64,000 bases of DNA from Cordylochernes scorpioides (GCA_030710605.1 CP092864.1:145637261-145701260), one strand, 5' to 3'. Positions 10,801 to 23,284 are shown, counted from the first letter of the stretch. Numbers and translations: made by a program. The notes: a model not told the origin generated them from the letters alone.

Positions 10801-10809
10801 TCCATAAGT

Positions 10810-10998
10810 TTAAATCCTGCTCATAAGTCCTCCTCTGCGTGGCGGGCGGGAGAAGCAGCACAAGTAAGGGACTGTCTTGTAGTACGGTGTCGTGAGCCGC
10901 TACGGTAACTGTGAACAGGGAGCAATGAAATGTAGCTGACTAACGGGGCAATGGCACCCTCCTGTTACATGAAGCAACAAGAACAAGACACCACCTCC
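10810..10998 (+). repeat. Dispersed retroposed repeat H
   Basis: Homologous in opposite orientation to the tandem pair at 36800-37120 (shared words GCGGGAGAAGCAGCACAAG, TACGGTAACTGTGAACAGGG and AGCTGACTAACGGGGCAATG). It ends in GAACAAGACACCACC, the 3' tail shared with the RT fragment insertion at 58747-59027. Confidence 0.65.
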
Positions 10999-11039
10999 AT
11001 AAGCGTAAAATATCCTAAACAACTAAGAGCTACTTGCCG

Positions 11040-11165
11040 TATTATATTAAAGACAAAAAATTCAATGCAACTTGCCACAAGTAAGGACAGTAGAAGTTTG
11101 ATTTATTTGTGAAAATAAACATTCGCGTCTTAAGGTCTTCATTTGTTATATATAGATGGTGTGTT
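11040..11165 (-). repeat. Family B end fragment
   Basis: AAGGACAGTAGAAGTTTGAT, TAAACATTCGCG and TATATATAGATGG match the subterminal part of the B copy at 31850-31945. Confidence 0.6.
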
Positions 11166-11347
11166 AATGGTTTGTATTAAAAAATAATATGTATCGGTGT
11201 AATGAGTACTTGATACCTTATAGGAAGAAATCAGGATTAAACCATTAATAGAGGATATACAACATATAGAGAACATTATCGAAATATCAAATATATTTCA
11301 ACTACAAAACAATCTACGGGCAAAGAATCATATGGTGATGCATGGCA

Positions 11348-12487
11348 ATATTTAAGCGAAGTATTTATTATTTTACAATTGTAATAACAGAGTATCATTT
11401 TTGTTGACTTGGAATTATTTCATGAAACTGATTCCAAGAAAATATTAATTAAACATTATATTTATTGATTTACAAAAGAGAGAACAAAATATAAAAGGGA
11501 AACTAATATTTAATGAAAGGAACTTTTTTTGTTTCTGTTAGCACCTATTTACCTGTGAGCTTACACCCACTCTGTGGTAACAATTAATTAATATATATAT
11601 ATGGTAATTTAAACCAACAACCCTATATTGTATAATACTTATAACAAGATTGTCATGTTGTATATAGAAACACATCTATAAATAATTATACGCATGATTG
11701 ACATGTGTCATTGCATCACCATATGTAATGTACTTTGTACAAACTGAGGAAGAATAAATAAAACTATGTAATAGATTAAGAGCTGAGCTAAGCAAGAGAT
11801 CGAGATAGAAATCCAACAACCCCAAAGAGGAATTTGGCAGGTCGTTGCCATCAAGGTCATTGGGTGTAGAATATCGCAGACGCCCCACGCCCTTTGCACC
11901 CGCTCAAAGTCCATTCTCTCGCATACCTCCCCCCTCGGCAAATATATATAAGACCTCTGCCCTAGCCGAAAATATAGCCACTTCACCATCAGCGTGAGCC
12001 CTCGTCGGTGGTACCCAGGACCACCTCATCGATCATGTAGAACAGTAAGAACTCTTATATCTCCATCTTGCTCTTAGCTCGACTCCTATCTGTTCACAGA
12101 ACTTTCCTACTACAACTGTGTCTCTTCGTTTTTTGTGTGTGGACATTCCCAAGCTTTTCACTCTGCCTCGACCACGACTGCCTCTACTTTGTGAAAACTG
12201 TTAAAGGTCTTCCAAGGTGCAGAGAGGTACTGAAAAACTCTCCACGCCCTGAATGTCCCTCTCGGTTACTACTGGTTTGACCCTCGGTTATCACAGCTAT
12301 AGCGAGAGCCGACAGTATACCTCATCACATATACAACAATTTTTGATGTTTATAATTTACTACTCTGTAAACTTCCCTCATTCCTTATCTTTTGTTTATC
12401 ATTCATAGTTTGTTCTTCATCTGAAATAAATTGCTGTGTCATCCTGAAGTTGGTCTTTCCTAATTTTCCACGTGGCAATATCAACAT
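11348..12487. mobile_element. Dispersed repeat I, long copy
   Basis: The start (CAATATTTAAGCGAAGTATT, then AACAGAGTATCATTTTT) and the end (ACTCTGTAAACTTCCCTC, AATAAATTGCTG, TTCCACGTGGCAATATC) both recur at 48499-48717, where the middle is deleted. The ends carry short inverted ATATTGC-like words. Inside are a TATA-like TATATATAAG (11943) followed by GC-rich sequence, and AATAAA at about 12426. That fits either a long terminal repeat or a non-autonomous DNA element. No ORF is convincing. Confidence 0.5.
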
Positions 12488-12489
12488 TT

Positions 12490-13340
12490 TCAGTTTTAAA
12501 CGATATATTTTTCAATTTTATTTAAAGGTTCAACACTTATATTCTATATATTATATTAGTTCAAATAAAAATATACCTTTAAATTAAAAAAATATATATA
12601 TATATCGTAATTCAGACAATGTGATATGTAAGTAATAAAGTATGACGTCTTTTCTAGTCGTCTCAAAGTGACACCAGCTTGCCACTGGACACCTGGGGGG
12701 ATCCAGAGAGGGACAAAAGAAGGGGCGTTGGTCCGGATTTTGACAGTTAGTTAGGTTACAGTGGATATTTTCGGAGAGGACCGAGAGTGCTAAGTCTTAC
12801 GGCGGCCCTCGTGGCCGCCGTTTTGGCTCCTCTCTGCCTCCGCGGCTTCATGCAGGACGCCGAGCTTTACTCAGTTAATCCTCAACTTTCCCATGTTCCT
12901 GGTGCCACGTGAGACGTACTGGGAGAGCGTCTTTTGATCCCAAACTTTGTCCTTACTGTCCCGTGCGGACTTCCCACTCTGCACGCCTTGCCACTTAACC
13001 CCGACTGCTTCTAACTCACTTGTTGTCTTACCCGGGTTTACGACATATATATCTATATTAGACATTTTATATCCTTTTCAATCAAGCAGAAGAAAAAATG
13101 CATTTGAATATTTTCAAGTTAAATACTGTTTTATGGCGTTGAATTTTCACCATACTCCTGCTACAAGTTGATTCTCAGCTTTAAATTCAACTCTATCTCT
13201 TTAAATATTTAATTATTTCTTTAAAAAAACCTTTGAATTAAAACGATTCAATTTTTGGTTTAGATTTGCCTTAATTTTACCTTCTTATATGTAACGAGTT
13301 AATCATTTAATAATTAAAATGTTTTCCACATGTATTCCAG
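12490..13340. other. Unassigned, GC-rich island
   Basis: About 12650-13040 is GC-rich for this window, including an imperfect hairpin GGCGGCCCTCGTGGCCGCC at 12800. It may be part of an LTR or 5' untranslated region. No coding motif is recognised. Confidence 0.3.
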
Positions 13341-13359
13341 GGACCAAGGTGTGGAGATT

Positions 13360-13725
13360 TTAAATTATAATTTCATAGATTGAAATTCTCTGCTAAATCG
13401 ACCGCCAGAGGTCACTTTTCCCCTATAAAAACTCGTTGTTGTTTTATCCCGATGGCCGGCTCAAAACTTTTGTACATTATGTAAATAATATTTTGTTTTT
13501 CCTTGTTCTATTCGCCTTAAGCCAGGCAGTACTTTTACCTAATTGTTTTTTTTTTTATATATTCCTTTAACTCAATTAAATTACTGATCAAAACCATTTT
13601 CATTATCATACTTTAAGGATTTCAACCACGACTGCCTTACCATACCATAATCCTCAACATGATCTGATTTCAAGCCGAAAATCTATTCATTTTTATATAG
13701 CATGTATGTATATATATAGTATTTG
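13360..13725 (-). mobile_element. MITE-like family C, copy 1
   Basis: Diagnostic words are ACCGCCAGAGGTCAC, TACATTATGTAAATAA, GCCTTAAGCCAGGCAGTACTT and ACCACGACTGC. Copies elsewhere end in short inverted TATATGTTAT(A) repeats within TA-rich DNA. No ORF is conserved across copies, so this is a non-autonomous element. Confidence 0.7.
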
Positions 13726-14124
13726 TGTATATAGACGTCGATTGTATTTTAACTGTGGAATCGTGATAACTATGTTTGTTGTTTGCATTGAAAATAAATA
13801 ATAATTTCAAGTCTTCTGGCTAGAATATATTGCAGTAATATGTTCTGTAAACAAAACCATAACGGAATATAAGAAAGAATCACCTATGCCTCTACAATGT
13901 TCGGAAAGAGACGAGTATAGAAAAAAAAAGGAAAAAAGTCATCTGCCTTTGTAAAGTAGTGAATAGGGTTCAGAAACTCATGTTTAAATATGAGAAATCC
14001 CACGTCCTTTCATCGTATTTCCAAAAAAAAAGAAATAAAAAATAAAATAAGTTAAGCCTCCCTATAGGTTCTCAATACTTTTCGATTGGAATATTTATAA
14101 AATAAAAATACATTCAGTGGGGTG

Positions 14125-14445
14125 GTATATATATGTTATATTAAAATATTATTTTATTTAAAATGATATTTCATATATTCAAATACTCTGTTAAATCGAC
14201 CGTCAGAGGTCACGCTTCCCTTATAATAACTCATTGTTGTTGTTTCTCGATGGCCAGCTCAAATCTTTTGTACATTATGTAAATAAGTTTTCATTTTTTT
14301 ATTCTTACGCCTTAAGTCAGGCAGTACTTTTATCAAATTATGTTTTTTATATATTCTATAAGCTCAATTAAAGCTATTTTTGATAAATATTTTCATTAAT
14401 ATTATTCTGTTACCACGACTGCAAAACAATATCGAAATATACTCA
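14125..14445 (-). mobile_element. MITE-like family C, copy 2
   Basis: Same order of conserved blocks as copy 1: TATATGTTAT end, GACCGTCAGAGGTCACGC, TACATTATGTAAATAAG, CGCCTTAAGTCAGGCAGTAC and ACCACGACTGC. It lies in direct orientation, 400 bp after copy 1. Confidence 0.7.
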
Positions 14446-14449
14446 TGGA

Positions 14450-15475
14450 TACCAAGACAAACCAAGTGTCATCAAAATTGCCTCATTCTCATTAAAAAAA
14501 CAAAATAATAAATACAGACGACTGGTTACATTAAATACTTTACTCCTATATTTTTGTTTTCGTTAGTGTATATACCTATTAAAATCATAAATTGATATAA
14601 TTGTTGCACCAGGCTGCGGTTTGGCAGATTCTTCAATCTTGATTCTCTCCTCTTATATGTCTTGTATCTTTCCAGAACGTGTCTCAACCATCCTACAAGG
14701 TTAAACCAGTCAATAATAAGACAACTATATATTTAGGTAGCACCTAGAATATCTCTTTATTTATCACATCAAAGTTTAAAGCAGGTGGTGTATTTAGTGT
14801 ATCAAAATACAAATTATTTTATAGTACATAATATTTAATAATAATATTCTGTTTTATAAAATAAATAAATATAAAATTTATATTTGAAATATATGGAAAA
14901 TAATATTATAAATAATTTTTAAAATATGCGCATTAATCGTGATGCAACAATATCTAAAAACAACATATATAGCCCAATAAAGTTGCATAATATAAACGGT
15001 TAAAAAAAAACAAGTTATTCTATTGTTATAAATTATAAAAAGATGCTACGCCATACAGATTCTCCTGTTACTAAAGTTTTTAATAAAATAAAAAAAGGAA
15101 ATATTTTAAAAGTAGCTAAATTGTTGATATATAAATAAAAAATATTTCCATCAAAGGTTTGAACCAATTTTAATTTTAGAAAAATACCCTTCCATATAAT
15201 TGATTTAAATAATAAAAAAAGCTTTAATCTCATTTTTAAATATTTGCCGAAGTAATCAATTTTTTTTTCTCTCCTGGGAAATACTTGGCGAATTAAAAGG
15301 TCTCCTCTGATTTGATTGGTTGATTTCGTGGATTGTTACTCCGTCATTGATTGGTGCCTTGAAACTTCACGGTAAACATTTCTCTTATAGATAAAATAAG
15401 TGAGGTTTTGTATGGTGTAATATACTTTTACTATAAATATACGTTATTTCCTGATTTATAATATTATAAATTAAA
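14450..15475. other. AT-rich, no feature
   Basis: Very AT-rich sequence without recognised repeat family or coding motif. Confidence 0.4.
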
Positions 15476-15476
15476 T

Positions 15477-16072
15477 GAAGCTTCCAGGGTTAAGTTTCTT
15501 TTTCAACTTTTTAATATCAAGATTTCGGACTTGTATATAATTTGTAAATAAAAATAGTGAAAATTAGAAACTATTTTAGACGCGTATGATTCTTTTTGAA
15601 AATAAAACAATTTATACTGCCTTTACTTCAATGGAAAAATTATTGGGAGGGCCTGGCTCATCAGTGGTGAACCCTCCCAGCGGTTTCGCCAGTTTAATCT
15701 ACCATACCGCTATTATATTGCATTTTCGATCTTCCTTTTATAGTGATACTGATGCTAGATTCTTGGAATGGGTATTTTAGATTAACTATGGACATAAGCT
15801 TTGAGGACAGTAGAATTACATACAATTATAAATATATAATATGCTTCGAGGAATCGTTCTTCCGCAAATATCAAATTGAGTCTTTTTTCAAAAAGAATCT
15901 TACGCGTCTAAAATAGTTTCTAATGGGGCGCTAGTGCATCGTAATATAGAAAAAGTATTTATCATCAATTTATTAACGTGATACCTCTGTTGAAGAACTG
16001 ACAAGTCCGAAATCTTGAAAATAAAAAGTTGAACAAGAAACTTAACCTTGGAAGCTTTATTTACTTTATAAT
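15477..16072. repeat. Foldback F1 enclosing a family B element
   Basis: Outer arms (15477-15545 and 15985-16072) are inverted copies sharing GAAGCTTCCAGGGTTAAG-like, AACTTTTTA and GATTTCGGACTTG words. Inside, a family B element spans about 15566-15945 with its own inverted ends (AGAAACTATTTTAGACGCGT mirrored at 15895-15925) and the GC-rich TTGGGAGGGCCTGGCTCATC core. This is a nested insertion or a composite foldback. Confidence 0.65.
15984..16022 (+). ncRNA. Hammerhead-like fold F1b (variant core)
   Basis: CTGTTGA (15987-15993), helix II GAAC-TGACAA-GTCC with one mismatch, GAAA at 16009-16012, then TCTTGAAAATA. It is a degenerate relative of the 8.2-kb copy and probably inactive. Confidence 0.35.
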
Positions 16073-16244
16073 ATTATAAATCAGGGAAAAACGTTTACAT
16101 AAAATATAGTATTATTGTGTTATACTCTAAGTGTAGTTAGAGAGAAAATTAAGACGGTATAGGATGGTTGAGCTACTTCCCACCTCACTGCGTCATTACA
16201 AATTGAGGCTTCCATGATAGCAATGGGCACGTCAGCCTTCTGCA

Positions 16245-16985
16245 CGCAGCTGGCTGCCACCTGGATAACGATTGGTGTGTTCCAGGCACCTGTATCTCCC
16301 CAGATAGGACCTCGTTCCTTGTCTTCCTATGTTCTCTACCCATACTCTGTAAGATCACAGAACGTATGATTCATAGAGGACTCATTAATTGACTTATGGA
16401 AAACAATAAATGAAAATATTTCAAAACTACCTATAAAGCAAACCACAACAGTTTAAATTGCTGTTACCTGTATAACGATTAGTGTGTTCCAGGCACCTGT
16501 ATCTCCCCAGATAGGACCTCGTTCCTTGTCTTCCTATGTTCTCTACCCATACTTTGTAAGATCACAGAACGTATGATTCCTAGAGGACTCATTAATTGAC
16601 TTATGGAAAACAATAAATGAAACTATTACCCAAACTACCTATAAAGCGAACCACAACAGTTTATATTGCTGCTACCTGGATTGGTTTGTTCCAGGCACCT
16701 GTATCTCCCCAGATAGGACTTCGTGCCCTGTCTTTCTAGGTTCTCTACACTGTAACCGGTAGCATACTCTGTAAGATCACAGAACGTATGCTACATAGAC
16801 GATTCATGAATTGGCTTATAGAAAACAATGAATTGAACTATTACCAAAATGCCTATAGAGAAAACCATAGTGTGGTAAACCAACTTTTTTACTTCACACA
16901 AACAATTGTAACAGGTTACATTGATGCTACGTAGATAACGATTGGTGTGTTCCAGGTACCTGTATCTCCCCAGATAAGATTCCGT
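16245..16985. repeat. ~207-bp tandem repeat, four copies
   Basis: The block GTGTGTTCCAGGCACCTGTA followed by TCTCCCCAGATAGGA recurs with starts near 16276, 16482, 16686 and 16946, at spacings of about 207, 203 and 261 bp. Intervening parts share CTCATTAATTGACTTATGG and CAAACTACCTATAAAGC. The fourth copy runs into degenerate 60-bp repeat material. Confidence 0.8.
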
Positions 16986-16989
16986 GCCC

Positions 16990-18030
16990 CGTCTTCCTAT
17001 ACTTTCGGCACTCAATATACGCATGAAGACGTAGTGTTCTATAAGTCTAGGCCGCGGCAAGTTTTGGGACGGATCATTTGCACGACGACATGACGCTAAA
17101 GCATATCCAGGCAACGAACAGATGTGGGTCAGATCATAGAATCGACGACGTGAATATTTTGGAAGTCTAAGCTGTTTCCAAATGAAAATCATATTCTACA
17201 ATTTACGACATGAACCTGTACATGTCTAGATAACGAACAATTGTAGACCAGATCCTACGCACGATGTGTGACGATCTAGAAATTCTAGGACGTGGCTAGA
17301 CGTGGAACAGGTGCCACAATCGACGACGTGACGCTGTAGGACTACCAGGTAGCGGCCAGTTGTAGAACAGATCCTACAATCGACGACGTGACGCTGTAGG
17401 ACTACCAGGTAGCGGCCAGTTGTAGAACAGATCCTACAATCAACGATGTGACGCTGTAGGACTACCAGGTAGCGGCCAGTTGTAGAACAGATCCTACAAT
17501 CAACGATGTGACGCTGTAGGACTACCAGGTAGCGGCCAGTTGTAGAACAGATCCTACAATCAACGATGTGACGCTGTAGGACTACCAGGTAGCGGCCAGT
17601 TGTAGAACTGATCCTACAATCAACGATGTGACGCTGTAGGACTACCAGGTAGCGGCCAGTTGTAGAACAGATCCTACAATCAACGATGTGACGCTGTAGG
17701 ACTACCAGGTAGCGGCCAGTTGTAGAACTGATCCTACACTCAACGACATGATGCTGTAGGACTACCAGGTAGCGGCCAGTTGTAGAACTGATCCTACACT
17801 CAACGACATGAAGCTGTAGGACTACCAGGTAGCGGCCAGTTGTAGAACAGATCCTACAATCAACGATGTGACGCTGTAGGGCAACCAGGTAGCGGCCAGT
17901 TGTAGAACAGATCCTACAATCAACGACGTGACGCTGTAGGACTACCAGGTAGCGGCCAGTTGTAGAACAGATCCTACAATCAACGATGTGACGCTGTAGG
18001 ACTACCAGGTAGCGGCGAGCTGTAGACCAG
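16990..18030. repeat. 60-bp satellite array
   Basis: From about 17281 to 18020 twelve units of exactly 60 bp are nearly identical (ACGCTGTAGGACTACCAGGT, AGCGGCCAGTTGTAGAACAG, ATCCTACAATCAACGATGTG). Between about 17000 and 17280 are decayed units with the same CGACGTGA and GTAGAACAGAT words. Decay at one edge and homogeneity inside fits array growth by unequal exchange. A minus-strand open frame over 16791-17192 lies in the decayed edge and is not a gene. Confidence 0.9.
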
Positions 18031-18498
18031 ATCGATCACAGGCTAAGTAGAGCTCGGCCTCTTCGATCGGGTTTTTATCCGCTCACCTATCGACCAATCA
18101 AGGCCTTCAAACTTGGTCCATTTTTCTTACAGGCGACGACATGGACTTCTTTGTTATCCTTCGAGCGAACAAAACCCTCAGCCAGACTGGCTGTTCGAAA
18201 GATAGTACACGGCTGGGGTGGACTCAATGAATAGAGATCATACTCGTGTTTGAACACTATCACCTGTGTTTTTTATTTGAAACTTTCTCATATAAAGTCA
18301 AAACGCTAACATATGAGATCCTAATGACTCCAAGTATGATGTTAATATTTTGTTGCTTCTATCGAAACTTTAAAGATTATCATAAAGATTTAAGAATAAA
18401 AGGGATAGTTTTAATAAGTCTCTATTTTACTAATTTCTATGGTTTGTAATAGGTTGTGTTTTAATCAATTCACCACATTCATTTGTTAGTAACCAAAT

Positions 18499-18702
18499 AT
18501 ACTCATGGACAAAAATTAAGGAATATAAAGTTTTCATGTCGCCAGTCCATTTTTTTATTGAGGAGAAAGAGGTAATTTTGTTCATAATTGTTAACCCGTA
18601 TGTTTTCAATAAAGTTCACTGTAATATCTTTCAGAGTTATTGTCTGAATCCTGATATACATGCTAAAAGGTACAACTTCCATAAGTTTTGTTCATGAGTG
18701 TT
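18499..18702 (+). mobile_element. Complete TA-flanked MITE (parent of the 76-bp satellite)
   Basis: The left end ACTCATGGACAAAAATTAAG is the inverse of the right end TAAGTTTTGTTCATGAGTG. Both ends are next to TA, and the length is about 200 bp. TA target and short inverted ends point to the Tc1/mariner group, with no transposase inside. The right third (TTTCAGAGTTATTGTCTG to GAGTG) is the unit amplified at 6.2-7.2 and 48.7-49.3 kb. Confidence 0.75.
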
Positions 18703-18729
18703 TATAGAATTGGTTGAAATAGCCTAGAA

Positions 18730-19405
18730 TATGTGTCGAGACCCTCCATAGTGTGGAATGAAGCAAAGAGGCTTGGTCAATCAATAGTGGCCAAGTCAAA
18801 TCTCCAATGTTTAAATTTCCAATCATCTAAAAGTGATCACATTAAGGTCGGATCCCATTTAATCCTCTTTATACTGCCGCTCTTTTTAAAAATATATTCC
18901 GCATCTATCGCGTTGATACACGCCACATGGTTTCATTGATATTGTGAAGTTAGAAGAACGAAATACAGTTAATAGTGACTGGTATACAACAAAATGCCTT
19001 CCAGTAGTATTTGAAAAAATCAAACAATAGCAGACCAAGAGCTCAACTTGAGGAGTCCTTCTTCACCATGATAATGCAAGACTGCACACCTCAGCCCAAA
19101 CATTAGACTTTTTAAAATACGAATAGAATCATAAAGGATGAGTATCTTTATTTAGCCAACTCTGGTGTACAATTAGTCACTCATCCACCATATTCACCAG
19201 ACCTAGCACCTTGTGACTTTTTATTTCCAATAGTTAAGTTATTGTTGAAAGGTATAAAACTTGACCCTGATGATGAAGAACTGCAAGCCTTTATCAATGC
19301 CTTAAATTCCATCCCCGAAGATGATTGGTGTAAGTGATTCGGTAATTGGTTTTCACGGATTAATCTTTACATAGTTGCTAGAAAACATGTAGATCTAATG
19401 GTATA
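18730..19405 (+). pseudogene. Mariner-type transposase relic
   Basis: Decayed frames give VNSDWYTTKCLPVVFEKI, then LHHDNARLHTSAQTLDFLK, and after an insertion NSGVQLVTHPPYSPDLAP-CDFFLF, ending VARKHVDLMV. HDNARxHT holds the second catalytic Asp (codon 19070-19072) and PYSPDLAPCDFFLF the third (codon 19214-19216), as in mariner (DD34D) transposases. Stops, frameshifts and ~40 bp of extra sequence between the two Asp codons make it nonfunctional. The N-terminal DNA-binding part is reduced to an unclear open frame from 18733, and no terminal repeats were found. It is a different lineage from the 32.6-kb mariner. Confidence 0.75.
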
Positions 19406-19599
19406 ATTTATTCTTTATTATTTTAAATATTCAATATTGATTGTAAGCACCTTCGGAGTGATCCTTGTATCTACAGTGGATTCTCTCCTACATACCACAT
19501 CCGCCATTATTTATCTACATCATATCATCCACCGTAAATTATTTCTCATGCCACATTCACAATATAAAACTACCATTATAATATACACCATAATGTATT

Positions 19600-21540
19600 T
19601 CTCATACCACATTCACCATTAATCATCTTTATCATAATATCCACCATAATTTATATCTCATACCTCATCCACCGTAAATCTTCTCTAACATCTATTATAA
19701 TTTATATCTCATACCACATCCACCGTAAATCATCTTTATCATAATACCCACCATAATTTATATCTCATACCTCATCCACCGTAAATCATCTTTATCATAA
19801 TACCCACCATAATTTATATCTCATACCTCATCCACCGTAAATCTTCTCTAACATTTATTATAATTTATATCTCATACCACATCCACCGTAAATCATCTTT
19901 ATCATAATACCCACCATAATTTATATCTCATACCACATCCACCGTAAATCATCTTTATCATAATACCCACCATAATTTATATCTCATACCTCATTCACCG
20001 TAAATCTTCTCTAACATCTATTATAATTTATATCTCATACCACATCCACCGTAAATCTTCTCTAACATCCATCATAATTTATTTCTCATACCACATCCAT
20101 CGTAAATATTCTCTAACATCTATTATAATTTATTTCTCATACCACATCCATCGTAAATCTTCTATAACATCTATTATAATTTATATATCATACCACATCC
20201 ACCGTAAATCATCTTTATCATAATACCCACCATAATTTATATCTCATACCTCATCCACCGTAAATCTTCTCTAACATCTATTATAATTTATATCTCATAC
20301 CACATCCACCGTAAATCTTCTCTAACATCCATCATAATTTATTTCTCATACCACATCCATCGTAAATATTCTCTAACATCTATTAAAATTTATTTCTCAT
20401 ACCACATCCATCGTAAATCTTCTCTAACATCCACCATAATTTATTTCTCATACCACGTTCACCGTAAATCTTCTCTAACATCTATCATAATTTATTTCTC
20501 ATACCATATCCTCCGTAAATCTTCTCTAACATCTAGTATAATTTATTTCTCATACCTCATCCACCGTAAATCTTTTCTAACATCTATCATAATTTATTTC
20601 TCATACCATATCCTCCGTAAATCTTCTCTAACATCTAGCATAATTTATTTCTTATACCACATTCACCGCAAATCTTCTCTAACATCTAGTATAATTTATA
20701 TATCATACCACATCCACCGTAAAATATCTGTAAGATTCACCATAATTTATTTCTCATACCACAACCACCGTAAATCTTCTCTAAAATCCACCATAATTTA
20801 TATCTCATACCACATCCACCGTAAAATATCTGTAAGATTCACCATAATTTATATCTCATACTACATTCACCGTAAATCTTCTCTAACATCCACCATAATT
20901 TATATCTCATACTACATTCACCGTAAATCTTCTCTAACATCCACCATAATTTATATCTCATACTACATTCACCGTAAATCTTCTCTAACATCCACCATAA
21001 TTTATATCTCATACTACATTCACCGTAAATCTTCTCTAACATCCACCATAATTTATATATCATACTACATCCACCGTAAATCTTCTCTAACATCCTACAT
21101 AATTTATATCTCATACTACATTCACCGTAAATCTTCTCTAACATCCACCATAATTTATATCTCATACTACATTCACCGTAAATCTTCTCTAACATCTACC
21201 ATAATTTATATATCATACTACATCCACCGTAAATCTTCTCTAACATCCTACATAATTTATATCTCATACTACATTCACCGTAAATCTTCTCTAACATCCA
21301 CCATAATTTATATCTCATACTACATTCACCGTAAATCTTCTCTAACATCCACCATAATTTATATCTCATACTACATTCACCGTAAATCTTCTCTAACATC
21401 CTACATAATTTATATCTCATACTACATCCACCGTAAAATGTTTCTAACATCCACCATAATTTATTTCTCATACCTCATCCACCGTAAAATGTCTTTAACG
21501 TTCACCATAATTTATTTCTCATACCACATCTACTTAAACT
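19600..21540. repeat. 51-bp satellite array
   Basis: About 38 units of 51 bp run through the interval, built from CATAATTTATATCTCATACC, ACATCCACCGTAAATC and TTCTCTAACATCCAC, with variants (TACATTCACC, TTTATCATAATACCC). Units between 20880 and 21410 are most uniform. The period is a multiple of three, so minus-strand frames of 91 and 118 residues read as 17-residue repeats (LEKIYGECSMRYKLWWM); I regard these as incidental. A higher-order alternation of CTTCTCTAACAT and CATCTTTATCAT types is visible at 19640-20240. Confidence 0.9.
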
Positions 21541-21794
21541 ATTGTAAAACATACTGTAAATAACTACCTTGTGGTTTCTTCTATCTTCTTATCTTGTTGT
21601 TTATTTGTTTAATGTATATGTTTATTTAAAGCTGTTTCTTAATTGTTTATTTTCTTTTTGAAAAATCTGTTACCTATTCTACTACAATATGAATTATTGT
21701 AAAAAGTTTCACGCGCAATTATCCAGATCGGATATAGCGTGTCTTATTTGCAACTGGTAATAAATAATAAATCCACTTAAAATATCTTTAAAAT

Positions 21795-22045
21795 CTACCA
21801 TAATTTATATCTCATATCACATTCACCGTAGAATGTCTCTAAAATTTACCATAATTTATTTTTCATACCACATTCACCGTAAAATGTCTCTAAGATCTAC
21901 CATAATTTATTTCTCATACCACATTCACCGTAAAATATTTCTAAGATTTACCATAATTTATATCTCATACCGCATTCACTGTAAAATGTCTCTAAGATCT
22001 ACCATAATTTATATCTCATACCAATTCCATCGTAAATTGTGTGTT
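21795..22045. repeat. 51-bp satellite, outlying block
   Basis: Five more 51-bp units with GTAAAATGTCTCTAAGATC in place of the main-array variant are separated from the main array by ~255 bp of non-repeat sequence. The different unit type suggests independent local amplification. Confidence 0.85.
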
Positions 22046-22540
22046 TTACATAAATACGTGAAAACTTGCAAAATAAAATAAGTTTTCCTATTTCATGGTC
22101 CCGTTAATATTCATTCGCGTGTCATCAAGTTTTGTCTAATTTGTCATAATTACGTCGCAGTGCTACAAAAGAATAATTACCCGGTAATTATGAAACGTAA
22201 TTAGACGACGGGGTTCTGGAAGATCAAAATTCTCATTAATTATTAAACAATTTTTGTTGAAAGGAAGTGGTTTTTCTCTCTCACGCCTTAAGCAAAACAC
22301 TATGACATGGATCGCTAGTTGGAAGGATCCAATTCGACAGTTCTATTCAATCACATATACAGGGTGATTGTCACAAAGTTACTTTCATATTTTCACGTTT
22401 AACTATCATGATTTTTGAAGTAAACGAAAAATTGCGCTACAAATAATAAAAATAAAATACAACCTTTCGCAACGAGTTTCTTTTTTTTTTTCAAAATGTT
22501 GATTTTATTTTTATCATGATTTTAATGAATATTTAAACGA
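22046..22540. other. No recognised feature
   Basis: AT-rich sequence. ACAGGGTGATTGTCACAAAG at 22360 resembles a DNA transposon end but no partner end was found. Confidence 0.3.
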
Positions 22541-22543
22541 GTA

Positions 22544-22821
22544 CACCTATCCCCCGATTTACACGGTACTTGTTTTACACGTTTTCGCTTTTATACGGTT
22601 TTCCAAATAAGTTTTTTTTTTGTTTTTATCGCACTATACTAAATGCTACTGTGATTGAACACATGCGCTGTGTACACATCTCACGAGTAATCCCGAGCTT
22701 TATGTGCTGACTACATATTTTAACCTGTCAATGCATTTTATTTTTATTTCTGTGTACACCTAATCCCGATTTACACGTTTTTCTCAGGAACGTATCTACC
22801 GTGTAAATCGGGGGATAGGTG
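22544..22821. mobile_element. 278-bp MITE, pogo/Tigger-like ends
   Basis: CACCTATCCCCCGATTTACA at 22544 is mirrored by TGTAAATCGGGGGATAGGTG ending at 22821. The inverted ends extend to about 24 bp and TA lies outside both ends (22542-22543 and 22822-22823). The TA target and a CCCCCGATTTACACGG-type end resemble pogo/Tigger elements. There is no transposase inside, so it is non-autonomous. Confidence 0.8.
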
Positions 22822-23284
22822 TAATCTATCAAACATACAAATACGTTTTGTTGTACGTGTATGAGTAATCAATGATCTCAACACATAAACTGTTAGGAGT
22901 TGACACGCGGTTTTATCAACGATTGTTCAAGCGTCAAAAAAAAAAAAAAAATGCATGGATTCCTATCTCTCAAATCTTCTTGAAACAACATGTCAAATGA
23001 TAATATTAAAAATATATATATTATTTTTATTTAAAAACCCATACCTGTATCTGTGAAAAAAAAACATTTTTCTCAAAATATTTCGAGAATTTGCTCCCTC
23101 TTTAACTTTTTTGACCACAATTTTTATTCAATAAATTGATAAAGATGAAATAGTCTTATAAATTCTAAGAAAATATTTTTTCATTTTACAGATATGGGTG
23201 TACGTCTTTTTATTTAATAATAAAAAAATATATGTATCCATTTTTAATATATAATATTAATTTAGCTTTTATATCGTAATGTAA

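Noticed and set aside
16791-17192. 133-residue minus-strand frame
   Set aside because: It lies in decayed tandem-repeat sequence and has no recognisable domain; length is compatible with chance.
20839-21471. Minus-strand frames of 118 and 91 residues as a repeat protein
   Set aside because: They are exact products of a 51-bp satellite whose period is divisible by three, with no start context, signal peptide or non-repeat domain.
19600-21540. CRISPR-like array
   Set aside because: Head-to-tail satellite without unique spacers, in a eukaryotic context.
22360-22385. ACAGGGTGATTGTCACAAAG as a DNA transposon end
   Set aside because: No inverted partner within several kb.
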